Below are positions 58,712-64,000 of a stretch of DNA of 64,000 nt, one piece after another. The position numbers were made by a program, and so were the translations under genes. The stretch is from Coffea arabica (taxonomy: Eukaryota; Streptophyta; Magnoliopsida; Gentianales; Rubiaceae), in assembly GCF_036785885.1 (NCBI RefSeq), contig NC_092323.1:14578501-14642500 (forward strand), read 5' to 3'. The notes under the pieces are model-generated. The model saw only the letters and a program-made list of their open reading frames with translations, was not told the origin of the DNA and made no database searches. The first letter of the stretch is position 1; each line of letters opens with the position of its first letter.

Positions 58712-59317
58712 ATGTTTAGATCACCAAAGTCTCCTTTGCCTATAGGCAAAAGCAATCTACCAGAAGTTGGCACAGAAGACACCACCTATTGTGATGGCAA
58801 TGATCAAAGATAAAAAATTCTTTATGTACCAAGACAGGTCTTCATGAGTGACAATTTTGACACTGCAGCCAACAACAATTATTCTTCAATCACAAGTGCA
58901 TTGAAGTTGAACGATGATACCACCGTGATAAAAAAGGGAGAGATTCATGAGTTTCAAGAATCGGGCGATAATAAAATTTGGTCAGATCAACCAACTCTGA
59001 TAACCAAGAAGTCGAACGACGATAACAAAATTTGGTCGGATCAACCAACTCTGATAACCAAGAAGTCGAACGATGATACTGTCGTGATAAAAAAAGGGGA
59101 GATTCATGAGTCTCAAGAATCGGGTGATAACAAAATTTGGTCGCCCCTAATGGATGGTATTGTGGATGTGACCGGAAATTGTAGAAAATCAGGGAAGGAC
59201 TCAGAGAAAGTGAAGGTGGTGAAATTCTTGGATACGTTCATTGATAGAATTCTTTATGGTCCTAGAGATCCTAGCAAAAGACGACTGCCAGTTTTTGAAG
59301 AGATCTGCCCCGAATGA
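58712..59317 (+). CDS. Unrecognised small repeat-containing protein gene, interrupted by an in-frame stop
   Basis: The main open frame is 58844-59317 (157 residues, MSDNFDTAANNNYSS to EEICPE). I do not recognise the family. It contains an exact-period 54-bp tandem duplication (58967-59020 and 59021-59074) giving two copies of an 18-residue unit, DNKIWSDQPTLITKKSND. A wider flanking repeat, KKGEIHEFQESGDNKIWS, returns as KKGEIHESQESGDNKIWS. The C-terminus (VVKFLDTFIDRILYGPRDPS) is basic and non-repetitive. Directly upstream in the same frame is a 33-codon frame from ATG 58712 (MFRSPKSPLPIGKSNLPEVG) ending at TAA 58811-58813. Ten codons separate that stop from the main ATG. Either the first frame is an upstream ORF, or a longer protein has been broken by one stop. 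The protein is hydrophilic with no membrane segment or signal peptide. Function unknown. Confidence 0.55.
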
Positions 59318-60396
59318 ATTTGGGATGTTTGTTTTTGGACCGTTTTTGTTTTTAAATTGTGGATAGAGTGATACTGTGATAGGAAATTTCCTTTGGCCTT
59401 TCATCAAATTATTGTGATTTCTTGTCCTAAATTATTTATAATATATTTATTGATCAATGAGTACAACTTGTTTAGCAATATCCAAATTATACCTTAATCA
59501 ACTGAGCAAAGAGATCCAATGGTGTATAAATGAATGTCACAAAAATCACAGCAAAAGTATACTTTTTCCTTTTTAGAGCAACACCAAATTAGAGGACAAA
59601 TTCCTCTATTAAAAAAAATAATGACAAATTAGAGGACAAATTCCTCTATCGAAATAAATACTTTTTAGAGCTTTAAAGTACAATTTTTATGTGTTTTTTG
59701 TAGATCTATAGAGACTTATTATGAAAATAAATAGCTTATATATAGCAAATCCATCAAGATAAGACAGTAAAATAAAAAAGTACTTAGATGATATTCCAGC
59801 TTACAATTAATAAGCCACATCAAGATCCAACACATACTTGTTTTGATCTCTTAATTTGCAATTTTGCATTTATCCAACATTTATTAGTCAGTCCCAATGG
59901 TGTATAAATGAATGTCAGCTCACGGAGGTAGTAATGAACCCTAATTTACTTGGCTTTGATGTAAAGAAAATGAAAATTCAAACGACTTTGACAATGTATT
60001 TGACTTGGATTGTATTAGACTGCTTCAACTGATGAATCTTAAGTTTGAACCAATCAACATAACATAATGAAGATAAAGAAAAAGAAAAATTACAGACACT
60101 TCAATAATCCATACTCATAGTAATGAAATACTCTATATATTCCTCCTACAAATGATAAATGATTTATTTTCATGAATTATAAAAAAATTCTCAACCATCA
60201 ATCCTCATAAACCAAGTTTTATTCTATTTCCCTAACCAAATCGTAGGTATATTTACCCCTTGTTTTTTAGACATTTTCAAAGTGATAGGACCTGTGATGC
60301 TACAGTAGGACAATCAAACTAATTGTTGGCCAGTACTATTAAATAGCACAAACTGAATTTTAGTTTGATAACACTCAATGCGTTCCATTCATTCAA
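59318..60396. other. 3' flank of the 58.7-kb gene and spacer
   Basis: Contains a 25-base sequence repeated exactly at 59585-59609 and 59625-59649, with an internal AGAGGA...TCCTCT palindrome. A 24-base perfect direct repeat lies at 59516-59539 and 59894-59917. No gene is evident. Confidence 0.45.
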
Positions 60397-60412
60397 GATC
60401 GATCCAGTAGTC

Positions 60413-60637
60413 TTTTTTTTTTTTTTTGGTCGTAACGATAGGATTCCTATAATCTAAACTAGTTTAATCTAGGGAGAGGGGGAGGGGATTCGATGTGAAT
60501 AGAAACTCCATCGAAAATGGTCAACGAAAACTGTCACATATTATGACAATTTTGGTGTATGACAATTTTGATGGAAGGCAAGGGTCGAACGCTTGACTTC
60601 CCAACACCACCAAGCCTTAGAAGGCTGGGCAGTTGAG
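60413..60637 (-). mobile_element. tRNA-derived SINE with 16-bp target duplication
   Basis: On the - strand a B-box GCGTTCGACCC lies close to the 5' end, and the 3' poly-A tail appears as the T run at 60413-60427. The flanks GATCGATCCAGTAGTC (60397-60412) and GATCGATCTAGTAGTC (60638-60653) differ by one base. It is about 225 bp long, within the plant SINE range. Confidence 0.82.
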
Positions 60638-60779
60638 GATCGATCTAGTAGTCAGAAAAGGGCTTTTAGAGTCTTCTGACAGTTGAGGATGGGAAATGTG
60701 TGAGGAGTAGTGAAAAGGGTTTAAAAAAAAAAAAAAAAACGTTCTTTAGGAAAATGACACATTTTTGTTTCAAACTAGA

Positions 60780-63240
60780 AAACACATGCCCAGACTTTTG
60801 GTTACTCAAAAAACTGGCCAACTTTGAATCGGAATTATTATTCTTTTGCTGTCCACTAGAAGGTCCAAATTTAGTGGGGCCTCGTTTACAAGTAGGCAAA
60901 CGCTGCTATGAATCGAAGAATTGCACAATGTATCTCTAAGAAACAACTTTTACCTAATTTTTTTTTTTGAAGAAAAAAGGCACTTTACAAGCAACATAGG
61001 AGAAGAAGTTGCTGCCCCCTAATCCAAACAAGTTCACTTACATTATCCCAGCTAAAGCACTATAATACAATTCAACGAGCCTTTAGGGGCAGCCAACATA
61101 GCAAGGAAGTTTCTGACTGCAAAATCCTAACTCCAAATGAAATTGTGACTAATACGTGACTTCTCTAAATCCAATCGGATGTGTAGCGCATCTATCTGAT
61201 TCAATGGTGAATCAGTCTCCATCGATTTCTCCTGATCCAATTGGACCCTCCCTTATATAGGGTAGCGTATGATTAGGAGTAAGAGCAGTGTAGAAAGTGA
61301 TGATTGACAAAATTAATAATAATAAATTGTCGTGTTCAAAAATTTCTTTTTTCTTATTAAAATTTGCGTTCAAAAATTAGTTGTGTTTTTATATACTATT
61401 TTATTAATAACCATATTTATTGTTTTAATACCTACATCTGTTATGTCAATTTTCACACTGTTCGCTGCCGCCACCACTAGTGACCCGTGATCCCTCGAAT
61501 GGAGGTTTCCGCCGTACTATTAATTAAGATTAGGCTAGCTCAAATCTTACTTGTCGGAACAATACTAATCTCAAGTTGAAAACTGCAAACTACTGTTTAT
61601 TGCCATTGGCCAAGTGCTGCTTAACGCGTGCATAGTTGGACCATATATACAAACCCTCTCTCAATAAAAGAAAGTGCCATATTATTAGTATTTAGGGATA
61701 ACTTCAAAAACCTTCATTGAGCTTTGAGACAATGATGGCAAAAAATTGGTCAACTTTGAATCCGAATTATTAACTAACTATTCAGTTGGCCATCAAGAGA
61801 GTTTTAAAACTTTATTTGGATGTATGTTAAAAGGTCAAATCCCTTACCCTATATTCTAATATCCAAATTTTTTTAAAAAAATTTTGCCAGTTGGTGCGAA
61901 AGCACCTATTTGGACCGGTGAACCATGATATCTTTAGGCCCTCCTTCCCCTAGGATAGTGTAGGAATAAATATAGAATATAATCTATCGTGCCGATAATT
62001 TTAAAAAATCCGAATTATTATTTTTTTCTTTTGCCATCATTGTCCACTAGAAGGTCCAAATTTAGTGGAGCCTCATTTACAAGTAAAGCAAATGCTGCTA
62101 CGAATCGAAGAATTGTGCAATGTTTCTTTAGAAAGCAACTTATACCTAATCTTTTTTTTTTTTTTTAAAATTTTTTTCACAAAGAAGCACTTTACGGACA
62201 GCATGGGGGAAGAAGTTGCTGCTTTCTAATCCAAACAAGCCCACTCGTAGTATCCCAGCTAGAGCACTATAATGCAATTCAACGAGTCATTAAGGCATCC
62301 AATATAGCAAAGAAGTTTCTGACTGCAAAATTTTGACTCCAAATTAAGTTGCCTCGTGGAAGATTCCGCTATACTATTATTTTTTTTAATAAAATATCAT
62401 AATTTCATGGGTAAAAAACAAAAAAACCCCTGTGGTAAGTCTAATACACAGAAAAGCCCCCTATGGTTTCAAAATATACAACACGATACCTCATGCTTTG
62501 AACTAAATTGTAAAGGTGACGGAATCCGTTAAATTTAACGGAAATGACTTATTGGAACCTAAAAAAAAATTTTTATACTTAATTTTTATCAAATATACCT
62601 ATTCTACCCCTTAACCCTCAATTCTCTCTATTTAGAGAATAAAACAAATAATCTTTTTGAGCTGTCTTTTGCTTAATTATATCAGGGTATTTTGGTCATT
62701 TTGTCCATTTCCGTTAACTTTAACGGATTTCGTCACCTTTACAATTTAGTTCAAAGCATGAGGGGTCGTGTTGTATATTTTGAAACCATGGGGGGCTTTT
62801 CTGTGTATTAGGTTTACCACAGGGGGCTTTTTTGTTTTTTACCCTAATTTCATTAAAATGTGCATTAATGTCAGAAATTACGTCATTATATACTGCTATT
62901 ATTAAGACTAGGTTGGCTCAAATCAATCTTGTCGCAACAATAATACAAATCTCGAGTTGAAAAGTGCAAACTACAGTGAACTGTCATCGACCAAGTGGGA
63001 GAATGGTAGCATCAGTTGCTGCTGCTCAATGTGAATGTGCATAGTTGGACCATATATACAACCCTTCCCCGTCTATCTTTTGAGAGTGAAAAAGAAAGCT
63101 CCATACCAGTATTTAGGGATAACTTTAGAAACTTCCCTTAAGCTTTCTGATAATTTTACTCATAACTTTAGAAACTTTAGAAACTCCCCTTAAGCTTTTC
63201 GATAATTTTACCAAGTACTACAATTTTTAAAAATTATACT
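60780..63240. repeat. Diverged segmental tandem duplication (two units of about 1.2-1.4 kb)
   Basis: Unit 1 (about 60800-61740) and unit 2 (about 62005-63240) share colinear blocks: GTCCACTAGAAGGTCCAAAT (60851 and 62042), AGAAGAAGTTGCTGC-type sequence, AATTCAACGAG, AAGTTTCTGACTGCAAAAT, GCATAGTTGGACCATATATA (61630 and 63039) and TATTTAGGGATAACTT. The offset between copies changes from 1191 to 1409 bases because each has private insertions. One of these is the MITE at 62409-62844 in unit 2. There is no open frame conserved between the copies. Confidence 0.85.
62409..62844. mobile_element. Foldback Mutator-type MITE with perfect 9-bp target duplication (436 bp)
   Basis: Ends GGGTAAAAAACAAAAAA and TTTTTTGTTTTTTACCC head inverted repeats of about 180 bases. 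These include AACTAAATTGTAAAGGTGAC and its complement, and the CCGTTAAATTTAACGG palindrome at the inner edge. Target duplication TAATTTCAT is exact at 62400-62408 and 62845-62853. It is inserted in unit 2 of the segmental duplication only. No coding capacity. Confidence 0.92.
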
Positions 63241-63336
63241 CGCCTCCTACTTCATTTGAAATGACAATAGTAGTATTAACATTTTAATGAAACTCCTTTA
63301 TTCATTGGAATGCTTACATCAAGAATGTGTTTAAAA

Positions 63337-63712
63337 TAGGGATGCAAATGAATCGAGCCGCTCGTGATCGAATCACGAGCGGCTCGAGTCCGAGGTCGAG
63401 CTGGGACTCGAGTTCAAAAATACTAAACTCGTTAGCGCTCGAGCTCGGACTCGAGTTCAAAAATATTAAGTTCGTTAGCTCGCGAGCTGACTCGAACTCG
63501 ATTATATATATTTCTTACTTTTTATTTTAATAGTAAAATTATATATATCCATAATATTTTATTATTTGTTAAGAAAAATATTATTTTATTTATTTTTTAA
63601 AAATAAAATAATTATTTTTTAAATTTTTTTAAGCTCGAGTTCGAGTTTGACATTTTGATGCTCGACTCGATTAGGCAGAAACTCGACTTGACTCGACTCG
63701 TTTGCACACCTA
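63337..63712. mobile_element. Non-autonomous hAT-type element (MITE), 376 bp
   Basis: Begins TAGGGATGCAAATGAATCGA and ends CTCGTTTGCACACCTA, with GCTCGAG/ACTCGAGTTC words inside both ends and an AT-rich centre. An 8-bp target duplication, GTTTAAAA (63329-63336) against GTTTAAGA (63713-63720), has one mismatch. It belongs to the same type as the element at 29246-29835. It includes a perfect near-terminal hairpin, GAGCCGCTCGTGAT/ATCACGAGCGGCTC, at about 63355-63384. Confidence 0.83.
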
Positions 63713-63720
63713 GTTTAAGA

Positions 63721-64000
63721 TTAATATTTTTTTTCTTTCTTCCCCTTCTAATTTCTCCTATTTATATTTTGCCAACAAAATCATGCAGCTACCAATAATG
63801 GTCCGAGCATCTATTGTATCTAAATATCATTTACATTAACGATCTTTTTGACAAGTTAACTTCAAATGCGATCCAATTTTTTTGATGATCTTTTTGTATT
63901 TTTGGTATTAAAGTCAACAATAACTCAAAAAGAGAGGTCCAAAACTACTACGAAACTATGGTAGTTTCACCACATGAAAAATCCAGAAAGTGTGAAAAAA
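63721..64000. other. Terminal intergenic stretch
   Basis: AT-rich DNA with no gene or repeat that I can identify before the window ends. Confidence 0.4.

Noticed and set aside
15400-64000. LTR retrotransposons
   Set aside because: No gag, protease, reverse transcriptase or integrase motifs were seen on either strand, and no long direct repeats with TG...CA ends were recognised.

Overview
This is a plant nuclear genome window, most likely from a eudicot. The evidence is spliced genes with GT-AG introns, AT-rich intergenic DNA, intronless CYP96-type P450 genes, a long P-class PPR gene, and several families of short non-autonomous transposons. The species cannot be named from the sequence.

Layout. 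(1) 1-5148, + strand: the 3' part of an ABCF5/GCN-like ABC ATPase gene, nine visible exons, cut by the window edge. (2) 7090-10613, + strand: a PDCD2-like gene with seven coding exons. (3) 11267-15339, - strand: NRPB4, the RPB4 subunit of RNA polymerase II, six exons encoding 138 residues; it converges on the PDCD2-like gene. (4) 15.4-24.2 kb: intergenic DNA holding two related foldback MITEs, a clean tRNA-derived SINE and a minimal retroposed insertion. (5) 24253-40616: three intact intronless cytochrome P450 genes of the CYP96A (mid-chain alkane hydroxylase-like) type, one on + and two on -, separated by several kb of repeat-rich DNA that includes a hAT-type MITE. (6) 45013-45231: a probable last exon of a LEA-like gene. 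(7) 46766-49225, - strand: an 819-residue P-class PPR protein. (8) 49.3-58.6 kb: a transposon-rich desert with two long-terminal-inverted-repeat elements bearing 9-bp target duplications, degenerate telomere-like repeats and SINEs. (9) 58712-59317: an unrecognised small gene with internal 18-residue repeats and an in-frame stop near its 5' end. (10) 59.3-64 kb: a SINE, a diverged 1.2-1.4 kb segmental tandem duplication, a Mutator-type MITE and a second hAT-type MITE.

The genes do not form one pathway. ABCF5, PDCD2-like and NRPB4 are housekeeping functions (translation, ribosome biogenesis, transcription). The three CYP96A genes form a loose family cluster that could act in cuticular-wax or related fatty-chain hydroxylation. 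The PPR gene probably acts on organellar RNA.

I found no convincing new biological system. The most informative signals are transposon insertions defined to the base by their target-site duplications, a nested MITE/SINE insertion just upstream of one P450, and the interrupted repeat-containing gene at 58.7 kb. No LTR retrotransposon coding region, true tRNA gene, rRNA or CRISPR array was seen.
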